From NCBI GenBank assembly GCA_029975525.1, contig JARKOX010000247.1, positions 1-35,955 of the forward strand: a DNA stretch of 35,955 nt. Direction: 5' to 3'. This DNA is from Prolixibacteraceae bacterium. Lineage in GTDB: Bacteria; Bacteroidota; Bacteroidia; Bacteroidales; Prolixibacteraceae. The first letter of the stretch is position 1. Every line of letters starts with the position of its first letter. The notes under the pieces are model-generated. The model had not been told where the DNA came from and did no database searches. It saw only the letters and a program-made list of their open reading frames with translations. A program made the translations under genes and the position numbers. Shown here piece by piece: positions 23,751 through 32,056 of this stretch.

Positions 23751-25451
23751 TCAGGATTTCGATAGTTTTTCTTCCACAATTTTCAGGATCACCTTTTCAG
23801 CTGTTTCAGCCTGGGCCAGAATCTGTCTGGATTTTTCCAGGATCGGATCAGCCAGGGATTTCTCATCCAGTCCCTGCGCGTTGATCAGCACATTGAGGTA
23901 GGCGCCCCGCACGGCAGTCCGGGCGCAAAGCGCTCCGACGCCGGCATCGGAAACCGAGTTGGGGTTTCCGTTTTGTGCCATGGCCCGCATCACCTCCATC
24001 GATTCGCAGGCCAGCTCCATCACCTTCAGCGGGATTTGCATGGCCTGCAGGGTTGCCTCGCGGATGGCGGTTTTCCGAATGGCTTTTTCCTGTTCGCTGT
24101 TTTTAGGCAGGGAGAATGCTTCCATCACCCGGTTGAAGGCTTCGGTGTCTTCATCCACACATTTCAGTAATTTTTCGTAGTACGATTTGCCTTTTTCGGC
24201 CCAACCGGAGAACTCCTCCCAGCGCTGATCCCAGCCCCGTTTGTGAGCCGAAAGGTTGGCCACCATCGTTCCGAGCGCTGCGCCCAGCGCGCCGGCCAAC
24301 GCCGCGACCGAGCCGCCGCCCGGCGCTGCCGATTCGGAGGCGGTTTCTTCGACGAACTGCTTCAGCGGGAAGCTGACCAGCTTTTGGTCGGATTCATCTT
24401 CCAGCTGGTATTCGATAATCCGTTCGCGGGGGTTGAACGGGGCCAGCTCGTCCAGTCCCAGCGATTTAACGGCAATTTTTATCAGCTCGGCATCGGCTAC
24501 CCCGGCCGAACGCTGTTGTTTTTGGAGAAAATAGCGGCCGGCATCGAGCATCGCCTGCAAGGGAATGAGCCCAACCAGTTCGGAGCCGGTAACCCGCAGC
24601 CCGCGCTGGCGCGCCTTTTCGCACACCTCGTCGAAAGCAATGTGCAGCGGGGTAACGGTGATGTCGGTCAGGTTCATCGAAATCTGGGCAATACCGTACT
24701 CTTCGATAAACCAGCCGATGGCGCGTACTTTTTTGAGGCTTCCGGGGATACGCTTCGGTTCGCCGTTTTCGTCCAGGATAATTTTGCCGGTCACCGGATC
24801 CCCTTCGCGCAGGATGCGGCCCGCTTCACGGACATCGAAGGCCACGGAGTTGGCGCGCCTCACTGAGGTGGTGTTCAGGTTGACATTGTAGGCAATCAGG
24901 AAGTTGCGGGCGCCGATGGCCGATGCCCCGGTAGTGGCCACTTTTTCGTCCCACGTTGAGGGGCCGAAGTCGGGTTTCCAGTCGGGGAGTTCGATTTTAT
25001 GCCTCAAGCCTTCATATTCGCCGGCCCGGCAGTCGGCCAGGCTGCGTCGCTGCGGAGTGAAAGCGGCAAATTCGTAGCAGTAAACCGGGACTCCCAGCTC
25101 TTCGCCAACCCGTTTAGCCAGGCGGCGGGCATATTTTACAGTCTCTTCCATCGAAATGTTGGACACCGGCACCAGCGGGCACACGTCGGTAGCCCCAAAG
25201 CGGGGATGTTCGCCCTGGTGCTGCCGCATATCGATGACTTCGGAAGCTTTTTGAATTGCCCGGAATGCTGCTTCCACCACTTCTTCGGGAGTTCCGACAA
25301 ATGTCATCACGGTGCGGTTGGTCGCCTTGCCGGGATCGATATTCAGCAGTTTGACTCCTTCTGATTGCCTGATCACCTCGGCTATCTGTTCAATAACCGC
25401 CTGGTTGCGCCCCTCCGAGAAGTTGGGAACACATTCAATGAGCTGTTTCAT
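23751..25451 (-). CDS. ftcD: Fused glutamate formimidoyltransferase-formimidoyl-THF cyclodeaminase
   Basis: 566-residue bifunctional enzyme. The N-terminal formiminotransferase part (about 1-300: IECVPNFSEGRN; HQGEHPRFGATDVCPLVPVS, containing the catalytic His) moves the formimino group from formiminoglutamate to tetrahydrofolate, releasing glutamate. The C-terminal part (about 355-560: AAPGGGSVAALAGALGAALGTMV) removes ammonia to give methenyl-THF. The two parts are fused, as in animal FTCD; many gut Bacteroides keep them as separate genes. The ATG at 25451 is chosen over a TTG four codons upstream. It lies 20 bases after hutI, forming the last steps of histidine degradation. Confidence 0.95.
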   Translation of the reverse strand: MKQLIECVPNFSEGRNQAVIEQIAEVIRQSEGVKLLNIDPGKATNRTVMTFVGTPEEVVEAAFRAIQKASEVIDMRQHQGEHPRFGATDVCPLVPVSNISMEETVKYARRLAKRVGEELGVPVYCYEFAAFTPQRRSLADCRAGEYEGLRHKIELPDWKPDFGPSTWDEKVATTGASAIGARNFLIAYNVNLNTTSVRRANSVAFDVREAGRILREGDPVTGKIILDENGEPKRIPGSLKKVRAIGWFIEEYGIAQISMNLTDITVTPLHIAFDEVCEKARQRGLRVTGSELVGLIPLQAMLDAGRYFLQKQQRSAGVADAELIKIAVKSLGLDELAPFNPRERIIEYQLEDESDQKLVSFPLKQFVEETASESAAPGGGSVAALAGALGAALGTMVANLSAHKRGWDQRWEEFSGWAEKGKSYYEKLLKCVDEDTEAFNRVMEAFSLPKNSEQEKAIRKTAIREATLQAMQIPLKVMELACESMEVMRAMAQNGNPNSVSDAGVGALCARTAVRGAYLNVLINAQGLDEKSLADPILEKSRQILAQAETAEKVILKIVEEKLSKS

Positions 25452-25471
25452 AGTGTTTGTCAAAAGTGAGA

Positions 25472-26725
25472 TTAAAACGATTGGATTTCACCGTTTAAAA
25501 TTAGTGTTTCAATCAGATTGGAGCCAAACATGTAAGGAAAATATTCCATGCTGGGGATGGGGCGGGTGATGAAAACATTGGCAATTTTTCCGCGGGCGAT
25601 ACTGCCGAGGCGGTCACTGACGCCCATGGCATAGGCGGCATTGATGGTCGCTGCATTAACGGCTTCCTGCGGGGTCATTTTCAGTTTAAGGCAGGCCAGC
25701 GACCCGATGAAATTCATGTTTCCGGAAGGGGAGGAGCCGGGGTTAAAATCGGAAGCCAGGGCAACGGGTAACCCGGCATCGATCATTTTGCGGGCCGGCG
25801 CATAAGGCAGGTTCAGGAAGAAGGAGGCGCCTGGCAGGAGGGTGGGCATGGTTTCGCTCCCCGACAATGTTTCGATTTCCTCTTCGCCCAGGTGTTCGAG
25901 GTGGTCAACCGACAGGGCGTTGTATTTGACGCCGGCCTGCACGCCGCCGGTCCGCCCCAGTTCGTTGGCGTGGATTTTCGGTCGCAGCCCGTATTTGATG
26001 CCGGCCATCAGTATCCGTTCAGTATCTTCTACTGAAAAAAAGCCTTTCTCGCAAAATACATCGATATAATCGGCCAGCTCTTCGGCAGCTACCTGCGGGA
26101 TCATTTCGTTGATGATGAGGTCGACGTAGCCGGCCGTGTTGTTTTTGTAGGCTTCGGGGATGGCATGGGCGCCCAGGAAGGTCGCCCGCACGCAGAGCGG
26201 GGTGGTTTGCCGGATCCACTGAATCACCTGCAGCATTTTCAACTCATCTTCGGTGGTTAGTCCGTAACCGCTTTTTATTTCGATGGCGCCGGTGCCCTGG
26301 CGCATGATTTCAAAAATCCTTTTTACCGACTGTTCGTAAAGCTCCTCGGCCGGCGTCTCGTGCAGCAGCCGGGCCGAGTTCAGGATTCCTCCGCCATTTT
26401 GGGCAATCTGTTCGTAGGTCTGTCCTTTGATGCGGCCCACAAATTCTTTTTCGCGCGAACCGGCATACACCAGGTGGGTGTGCGGATCGCACCAGGCGGG
26501 GTAAACCAGGCGGCCACTGCAATCAATCTCCATCAGAATGTCGTCGTCAACCGAAATCCTGTTCAGCTCGCGCATCGGTACGAAATCTTCAATCAATTCG
26601 TCGTGGATCAGCAGGAATGCATTCGGAACAGTACCCACCTTCGACATTTTTTTGCCGGCAACCAGTTCCTGCGGAACCTCTTCGGTTTGAACCAATTCGC
26701 GAATATTTTGAAGTAGCAATCTCAC
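25472..26725 (-). CDS. hutI: Imidazolonepropionase
   Basis: 417-residue amidohydrolase that opens imidazolone-5-propionate to N-formimino-L-glutamate, the third step of histidine breakdown. Metal-binding HTH is at 82-84 (CDPHTHLVYAG), followed by KSGYGL, HANELG, DHLEHLG and ASDFNPGSSPSGNM, which carry the other metal ligands and substrate contacts. The start codon is GTG (MRLLLQNIRELVQTE, the usual family N-terminus). ftcD follows 20 bases downstream, and its product uses formiminoglutamate. No perfect -7 element is seen upstream. hutH and hutU are not in the window. Confidence 0.95.
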   Translation of the reverse strand: MRLLLQNIRELVQTEEVPQELVAGKKMSKVGTVPNAFLLIHDELIEDFVPMRELNRISVDDDILMEIDCSGRLVYPAWCDPHTHLVYAGSREKEFVGRIKGQTYEQIAQNGGGILNSARLLHETPAEELYEQSVKRIFEIMRQGTGAIEIKSGYGLTTEDELKMLQVIQWIRQTTPLCVRATFLGAHAIPEAYKNNTAGYVDLIINEMIPQVAAEELADYIDVFCEKGFFSVEDTERILMAGIKYGLRPKIHANELGRTGGVQAGVKYNALSVDHLEHLGEEEIETLSGSETMPTLLPGASFFLNLPYAPARKMIDAGLPVALASDFNPGSSPSGNMNFIGSLACLKLKMTPQEAVNAATINAAYAMGVSDRLGSIARGKIANVFITRPIPSMEYFPYMFGSNLIETLILNGEIQSF

Positions 26726-26880
26726 AACTCTCTCTCTTGGAAATTTATTTTAAGATACGAATTACTGTGGAAAAATCATTGTGGTTCACCAATAATATTC
26801 AGGCCGTTTTGCTGTTTTTTGGAGAAACGCTCTTGGGCTTTTTGTTCCGTTTTTCCGATGTTGCCAAACGTTTCCGGCGG

Positions 26881-28197
26881 TTAAAAAAGGTAGTTGAGCC
26901 CGATGTAAAGTCCCGAGTTACCGTCCTGCTCCCGGATTGCCCTTCCGTAATCGACGGCAATCACGAAGTTTTCGTTCATGGCAAGCCGCAAGCCGGCGCC
27001 GTAGGAGGGGTGGAATTTTTCAGCATCATTGCTGAAAAAAGCTATTTTTTCTGCCGGCGTGATATTTTGCGGGTTGACGGCGATTTTCCGGGTTACCGTG
27101 CCAAAGTCGGCAAATCCGTTCAGCCCTGCATAAAAGTTGTTGTTGATGAATTGAAAGCGGGCAAATTTCCAGCGTAACTCCACATTTCCGTAGAAAAAGC
27201 CGTCGCCGACCACCCGGTTGCGCCGGATCCCCCGCAAAGTTTTGGCGCCACCCAGTCCTTCAGAGAGGGCGCCGGTCAGGATGGAGGTGATCACCTGCGA
27301 CTGGTAATAAAACGGGACATGGCCCGCTACCGTTGTCTGGTAAGCCAGGCGGTAAACAAGCGACAGATCTTTGGGGACCAGCGTGAAATACTGGCGGTGC
27401 ACCAGGCTGACCTTGGCAAATGCGTTTTCAGAACCCAGGATTTCGGGCGCCCCTTCCAGGACGGCTTCCGTCCAGATGCCTTTCATCGGGTTGGGCCGGT
27501 TGTCGCGGCTGTCGAAAACTATCCCGCCTTTGAACGTGGGGACAAACCCGCCATCGAGCTCTTCCGCCGGAATAATTGCCCACTCCTGGTATTTTTCAAA
27601 CAGTCCGGGCACGTCGGGCAGCCGGTCGTCTCCTTTTTTGCCTTTGTTCAGCTTTTCCAGGTCAACCGACCCGATTTTGAAGTTCAGCAGGTTGAAGCCG
27701 CCAATCCAGCGCAGATGGTCGCCCGAAAGTTTTCCCTGTAAATCGACCTTGAACCGGAAAAGTTTCCGGTCATATTTGTAGAACATGCGGGTGATGTAAT
27801 CCGGACTTTCGTCGTCAAACCAGCCGGCATTCACTTGGGCATCGTAACCGTTGAAACCGTAAAAATCGTAGGCCTGATCGGAAAGGTAACTCAAATCGAC
27901 CGAGGTTTGCAGTCCTTCGATCAGCCGGTCGGAATCGTAGTAAAACCGGTTGATGCCGCTGCCCTTGGTAAAGCGCGAAACTTCAAAATAAAGCGAGTGG
28001 TTGTAGTTGGGATACCGCGAACCGTCGCCGTAATTGTAAAGGTTTACCAATGCACCGTACTGGAAACCCAGGTCGGTGTCGAAGGTGATGGTGGGCAGCG
28101 CCCCAAAATTCCATCCCGTTTTGACGACTTCGTTTTCCCGGGCAGACAGATTGGTCGCCAGGACGATGGACAACAGAAAACCAGTAAGTTTTTTCAT
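26881..28197 (-). CDS. Omp85/BamA-TamA family outer-membrane barrel, no POTRA domains
   Basis: 438-residue outer-membrane protein. A signal peptide (MKKLTGFLLSIVLATNLSA) is followed directly by beta-barrel strands. The Omp85 signature is visible in LRGIRRNRVVGDGFFYGNVELRW (about 338-360; the RG motif of the lid-lock loop), together with the terminal strand ending in Phe (GLYIGLNYLF), the sorting signal for BAM. There is room for a 16-strand barrel but not for POTRA domains, so it is a short surface-antigen-like member rather than BamA or TamA. Function is unknown: pore, lipid-associated barrel or export. The 155 bases after the stop hold no clear terminator. Confidence 0.85.
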   Translation of the reverse strand: MKKLTGFLLSIVLATNLSARENEVVKTGWNFGALPTITFDTDLGFQYGALVNLYNYGDGSRYPNYNHSLYFEVSRFTKGSGINRFYYDSDRLIEGLQTSVDLSYLSDQAYDFYGFNGYDAQVNAGWFDDESPDYITRMFYKYDRKLFRFKVDLQGKLSGDHLRWIGGFNLLNFKIGSVDLEKLNKGKKGDDRLPDVPGLFEKYQEWAIIPAEELDGGFVPTFKGGIVFDSRDNRPNPMKGIWTEAVLEGAPEILGSENAFAKVSLVHRQYFTLVPKDLSLVYRLAYQTTVAGHVPFYYQSQVITSILTGALSEGLGGAKTLRGIRRNRVVGDGFFYGNVELRWKFARFQFINNNFYAGLNGFADFGTVTRKIAVNPQNITPAEKIAFFSNDAEKFHPSYGAGLRLAMNENFVIAVDYGRAIREQDGNSGLYIGLNYLF

Positions 28198-28455
28198 AAA
28201 CGGTGAGATATTTGTTTTTCATTGGAATGATCGGCAACCGATGATTGCCGCAGCGATTGAAACCGCGGGAAGGCAAAAAAGTTCGGATCGGGGGGGCCGA
28301 CTGCAAGTGGCCGAAAGCTCTCTTTCATAAAAATGGTTTTACTGATCTAAGATAGAAAAAAATAGATTCCGGGGCAGGTGGCTCTGAATTATCCACAGCT
28401 GAAGGAGCGCTGTGGGTTTATTTTTCGGGTTTTTAGCAGATAACCGGCAGGCGGG

Positions 28456-29688
28456 TCAGTGGAAGCCGGCGAGCAGGTACGCGCCAAACTGCGCTTCGGG
28501 ATGTGGTTCGGTGAGGGGCAGAAAGCCGGAGACCAGCTTCCCGTCGCGGATAACCGGCGGAAATTTTTCCTGCTGCTCCCGGACGAAGGTTGCAAAATGG
28601 TTGCCCGGTTGGTGGTAGGTGCGAAAAATGGCCGGAAGCCCGGGTGAAACTCTTTTTTCCAGTTGCTGCGCCACCGCTCCCATGGTAAATCGCCAGTTGA
28701 TCTCCAGGCAGGGGTTGATTTTCAGTTTCCCGTTTTGGTCGCGGAAAATCAGCGTGTCGATTCCCAGCGGACCGGTGAATTGACGGGCCACCTGCTTCCG
28801 GTCGATGATTTGCAGCAGCAGCGGCGGAAGTTTCTCTTTCATCTCTTCCAGAAAAATGGAAAGTTCGGCGGAGCCTCCAGGCAGGTGGCCATTCAGGTAG
28901 TTGCCCGCATATTGGCCTTTTTCATTGGTCAGAAAATGGGAAAATCCGGTAAAAGCGTTTTTCTCCGGGGAAATTTGAAAGATCAGGCCGAGGTCGGCCA
29001 CTTTGTTCAGCAGCGGTTCGGCAATTACCAGCTGCTGCTCGCGGAGCAGTCCGCTGATTCGCTGGGCTACCGACGGATGTACGGGGAAGTGGGTTACCGG
29101 CTGCAATCCGCGCCCCGAACTGCTCCACGGTGCTTTGACCATCAGTTTTCCCCAGCGCTGCCCCAGCTGTTCGATCTCTTGAACCGATGCGCAGCTTTTG
29201 GGGAGCTGGCCCGAAGAGAGAAAGCAGTGGTTGTTTGCCGCCACAACAATCTCCTGCAGCCACTCTGCCGCTGTTTCCCGGCTTGTCAGTTTTTTGAATG
29301 ACGGCTGCCAGCTGAAAACCGGGCTTGCCCGAAACGTTGCGCTGCACTGTTTTTTCAGCGGACCGAGCAGGCGGTGTGTGGCGGGGCTCCATCCCCACGG
29401 CAGCAGCCGGTTGAGGGGGCGCTTTCCAAACTCATGACTGGCAAGCGCTTCGGCAACCAGCCGGAATTCCGGGATTGAAAATCCGGCGGCGGCCAGGGTA
29501 TCGGTAAAAGCCTTTCCGGGCAGGCGTTTTACCAGCACCACGTCGGTTTCGGCAGCAAAAAATTGCGGCAGGTTGCCCAGGTCGGTCTCCATTTGCTGCA
29601 ACAGGCGGTTCGGCTGCCACGAAACCGTTCCGTTGGCGATAGCCATTTCGCAGGTGGGGTTGAAGAGGTACACGTCGGGCAACTTCAT
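28456..29688 (-). CDS. ATP-grasp-like protein of unknown substrate
   Basis: 410-residue cytosolic protein. I read it as a divergent ATP-grasp enzyme. KLMVKAPWSSSGRGL (181-195) resembles the nucleotide-binding K and glycine-rich lid. VIAEPLL (221-227) carries an acidic hinge. GPLGIDTLIF...LKINPCLEINWRF (296-323) has the E-x-N pair that binds two magnesium ions in ATP-grasp folds (E319, N321). The N-terminus LFNPTCEMAIANG (8-20) contains a Cys-Glu and probably makes the substrate domain. ATP-grasp enzymes join a carboxylate to an amine or thiol, so peptide, amide or cofactor ligation is expected. It follows an EamA transporter by 25 bases, which may export or import its substrate or product. 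Confidence 0.75.
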   Translation of the reverse strand: MKLPDVYLFNPTCEMAIANGTVSWQPNRLLQQMETDLGNLPQFFAAETDVVLVKRLPGKAFTDTLAAAGFSIPEFRLVAEALASHEFGKRPLNRLLPWGWSPATHRLLGPLKKQCSATFRASPVFSWQPSFKKLTSRETAAEWLQEIVVAANNHCFLSSGQLPKSCASVQEIEQLGQRWGKLMVKAPWSSSGRGLQPVTHFPVHPSVAQRISGLLREQQLVIAEPLLNKVADLGLIFQISPEKNAFTGFSHFLTNEKGQYAGNYLNGHLPGGSAELSIFLEEMKEKLPPLLLQIIDRKQVARQFTGPLGIDTLIFRDQNGKLKINPCLEINWRFTMGAVAQQLEKRVSPGLPAIFRTYHQPGNHFATFVREQQEKFPPVIRDGKLVSGFLPLTEPHPEAQFGAYLLAGFH

Positions 29689-29713
29689 GGGCAGGTGGCA
29701 GAGGCGGGCTGGT

Positions 29714-30631
29714 TTAGCCTGCTGGTTGTTTTTTACGGAAACGGAGCAGTCCGGCCTGGGCCAGGGTCATCAGCAGGACGCCGGCAACGGTGAGCAGCCC
29801 GCCCAGCAGCTGGTGGGGCAGCGGTAATGTCCCGAAATAGAGATAAGCGCCGCCCAGCACCACAATCCCTTTCATGCTCTGAACGATGGAGGAGCGCGAC
29901 GCTTCCATGTAACGGAACGAATAGTAGATGGTCAGGATGCCCAGGAATGGCCCGAGAAACGAACCTATCGCAATATTGAGCAGGGCATCGCCCGGGATCT
30001 CCAGCGGCTTGTCGAAAACAATCATCAGGATGGCGGCGTAGAGAAAGAGCCAGATGGTGTGGTTGAGCGTAATCAATTCGGGACTGAGCCTTTTAATGTT
30101 CATTTTTACCACTACCGACGCGGCAACGGCAAAAATGGCGTTGACCAGGACCACGCCCGCGCCGGGGATAAACATATTTTTCAAGCTGGAGCCGCCGGTG
30201 TAGCTGATGATAAAAGCTCCGCCCAGCGCCAGCAGCACACCCGCCGATTCCAGCCAGGTGAAGCGTTCTTTCAGCAGCACCACCCCGGCCAGGGTGAGCA
30301 GTACCGGGTAGAGGTTGCCCAGAAAGGAGGTCACCGACGGATCGGGGATGATGTGGATGGAGAGAAAAAAGGTGGTGTTGGTGCAGATCTCCAAAAAACC
30401 CAGCAGCAGCAAAACACCGGCCTGCCGGCGGTTGAGATGGAGCACCTGCCTCAGTTTTCCGCTTTTTATCGACCAGGCCAGGTTAAAAAGAGTTCCGAGG
30501 GCATACCAGTAAAACCCAAACTGGATGAGGTGTACGACATTCAATGCAGCCTTGCTGAAAATGTAGATATTGGAATAGGCTACCGTTGCCAGCAGTGCGA
30601 AAAAATAACCTTTGTAAGTGTCTGATCTCAT
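29714..30631 (-). CDS. EamA/DMT-superfamily transporter
   Basis: 305-residue inner-membrane protein with ten predicted helices in two EamA repeats (about 5-145 and 160-295). Typical spots are GFLEICTNTTFFLS, FLGNLYPVLLTLAGVVLLKERFTWLE in repeat one and SIVQSMKGIVVLGGAYLYFGTLPLPHQLLGGLLTVAGVLL in repeat two (only parts quoted). DMT transporters move amino acids, nucleotides or other metabolites, commonly outward. The C-terminus is basic (RFRKKQPAG). The ATP-grasp gene follows on the same strand after 25 bases. Start ATG at 30631; no -7 match in the 233-base gap shared with the divergent ECF operon. Confidence 0.88.
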   Translation of the reverse strand: MRSDTYKGYFFALLATVAYSNIYIFSKAALNVVHLIQFGFYWYALGTLFNLAWSIKSGKLRQVLHLNRRQAGVLLLLGFLEICTNTTFFLSIHIIPDPSVTSFLGNLYPVLLTLAGVVLLKERFTWLESAGVLLALGGAFIISYTGGSSLKNMFIPGAGVVLVNAIFAVAASVVVKMNIKRLSPELITLNHTIWLFLYAAILMIVFDKPLEIPGDALLNIAIGSFLGPFLGILTIYYSFRYMEASRSSIVQSMKGIVVLGGAYLYFGTLPLPHQLLGGLLTVAGVLLMTLAQAGLLRFRKKQPAG

Positions 30632-30864
30632 GCGTAAGTATTTTGTTTTGACCGGACGTTTTTACCCGGATTTAAAAACAATCCGTTTTCCTGGGCTGCC
30701 GGGAAGTTCGCCGGCGGAGTGTTTCTGCTTCCGGCAATCAGCCGTCCTTTCGGGCTGTAAAAGTAGAAAAAGTAGCGGATTGTCGGGATATTTCGTTTTT
30801 TTCAGCCGGATAACAACCAGCTCTCATTGGGTTGTGAATGGCTGGCTGACAAAAAAATAGGAAA

Positions 30865-31491
30865 ATGAAAAATATTTTCCGCCCGGTGCAACATTTGCTT
30901 CCGGGGTTTCGTCTTTCGAACAGAAATCAAAATCAATTGGAAACGAGTTACCAAAACATCCACCAGGAACTGATTGACCGGTGCAGGCAGGGCGACCGAA
31001 AAGCGCAGTTTCAGCTCTACAAGGTTTACTACAAAAGTATGTACAGCGTATGCCTGCGCATTGTCGGCAATGAAGCGGAAGCGGAAGATGCCATGCAGGA
31101 AGCGTTTCTGAATGCTTTCCGAAAGATTGACAGCTACCGCGGAGAGGTGAGTTTTGGCGCCTGGTTGAAAAAGATTGTGGTGAACCGTTCATTGGACTGT
31201 TTGAAGAAACGCAGGGTGAAGTTTGAAGAGGTGACCGAGCGCAGCGCCGGTGTTGAGGAGGATAACCGGCAGCCTGAAGTGATCGATGTCAATGTGATCA
31301 AACGGGCCATTCAGTCGCTGCCCGATGGCTACCGCGTGGTGTTGAGCCTTCACCTCATCGAAGGGTACGACCACGAAGAGATCAGCCAGATCCTGCAAAT
31401 CAGCAATTCGGCCTCGCGAACCCAATATATGCGGGCCAAAAACAAGCTGAAGGAAATTTTGAAAAAAGAGCAGATATACTCATACAACTGA
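30865..31491 (+). CDS. ECF sigma factor of an envelope-response operon
   Basis: 208-residue ECF sigma factor. Region 2 (about 45-115) has AEDAMQEAFLNAFRKIDSYRGE and FGAWLKKIVVNRSLDCLKKR. Region 4 (about 143-200) has SLPDGYRVVLSLHLIEGYDHEEISQIL. The first 30 residues form a basic extension, MKNIFRPVQHLL, before the usual start of the family; no other Met occurs before region 2. It is followed after four bases by a membrane anti-sigma factor and then an exported solenoid protein whose start overlaps the anti-sigma stop by 17 bases, so all three are probably translated together. No vegetative -7 element is visible upstream, so the operon may be self-activated. Confidence 0.92.
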   Translation: MKNIFRPVQHLLPGFRLSNRNQNQLETSYQNIHQELIDRCRQGDRKAQFQLYKVYYKSMYSVCLRIVGNEAEAEDAMQEAFLNAFRKIDSYRGEVSFGAWLKKIVVNRSLDCLKKRRVKFEEVTERSAGVEEDNRQPEVIDVNVIKRAIQSLPDGYRVVLSLHLIEGYDHEEISQILQISNSASRTQYMRAKNKLKEILKKEQIYSYN

Positions 31492-31495
31492 AGTC

Positions 31496-32056
31496 ATGAA
31501 AGAGCAAGATTATATAGAACAACTGATTGGCGCCAACCTGGATGCGCTGAACGATGCCGAGCCGGCCGATGGACATTTTGAGCGGTTTGAACTGAAGCTG
31601 CAGCAGCAAAAACAGGGAAAGGTTTTCCGGCTGCAAAGTGTGCTGAAAGTGGCTGCCGCCGTGGTGTTTGTGCTGCTGGCCGTTAACCAGGCCCGCATCT
31701 ACCTGCTTCCCGAAAAACCGCAGCAGTTTACGCTGGCCAATGTGTCGCCCGAATACCGCGAGGTGGAGTTTTACTACACCAACGCCATCAATTCGGGCAT
31801 CAACGACTGGAAAAGTTTGGTCGACGCCGGCCTGGTTTCGGAAGAGGAACAGCAGGCGATGAAAAATGAACTGAAAGATTTTGAACAGCGTTTTCAAAAT
31901 TTGCAGGCCGAGCTGAGCGCCAACCCCAACGACGAACGGGTTATCAACGCCATGCTGGAGTATTACCAGGCCAAATTGAGCGTGATTACCATGATCGTTA
32001 CCAAATTACAGGAAGCTAAACGTCAAAATAATACGAAACATGAAATCGAAATTTAA
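31496..32056 (+). CDS. Single-pass membrane anti-sigma factor
   Basis: 186-residue protein encoded straight after the ECF sigma gene. The cytosolic N-terminus (1-47) contains PADGHFERFELKL, a motif I associate with Bacteroidota anti-sigma proteins. A transmembrane helix lies at about 48-68 (VLKVAAAVVFVLLAVNQ). The periplasmic part begins SPEYREVEFYYTNAINSGI and ends in helical, charged segments (about 115-180) that look like a coiled coil. It should hold the sigma factor at the inner membrane until an envelope signal is sensed. No zinc-binding HxxxCxxC motif is present, so it is not a ZAS-type anti-sigma factor. Confidence 0.8.
   Translation: MKEQDYIEQLIGANLDALNDAEPADGHFERFELKLQQQKQGKVFRLQSVLKVAAAVVFVLLAVNQARIYLLPEKPQQFTLANVSPEYREVEFYYTNAINSGINDWKSLVDAGLVSEEEQQAMKNELKDFEQRFQNLQAELSANPNDERVINAMLEYYQAKLSVITMIVTKLQEAKRQNNTKHEIEI

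Noticed and set aside
30780..30864. Interleaved short inverted repeats (CCAGC/GCTGG and ACAACC/GGTTGT) before the ECF gene as a riboswitch or attenuator
   Set aside because: The arms are 5-6 bases and mutually exclusive, match no known riboswitch class, and could arise by chance.
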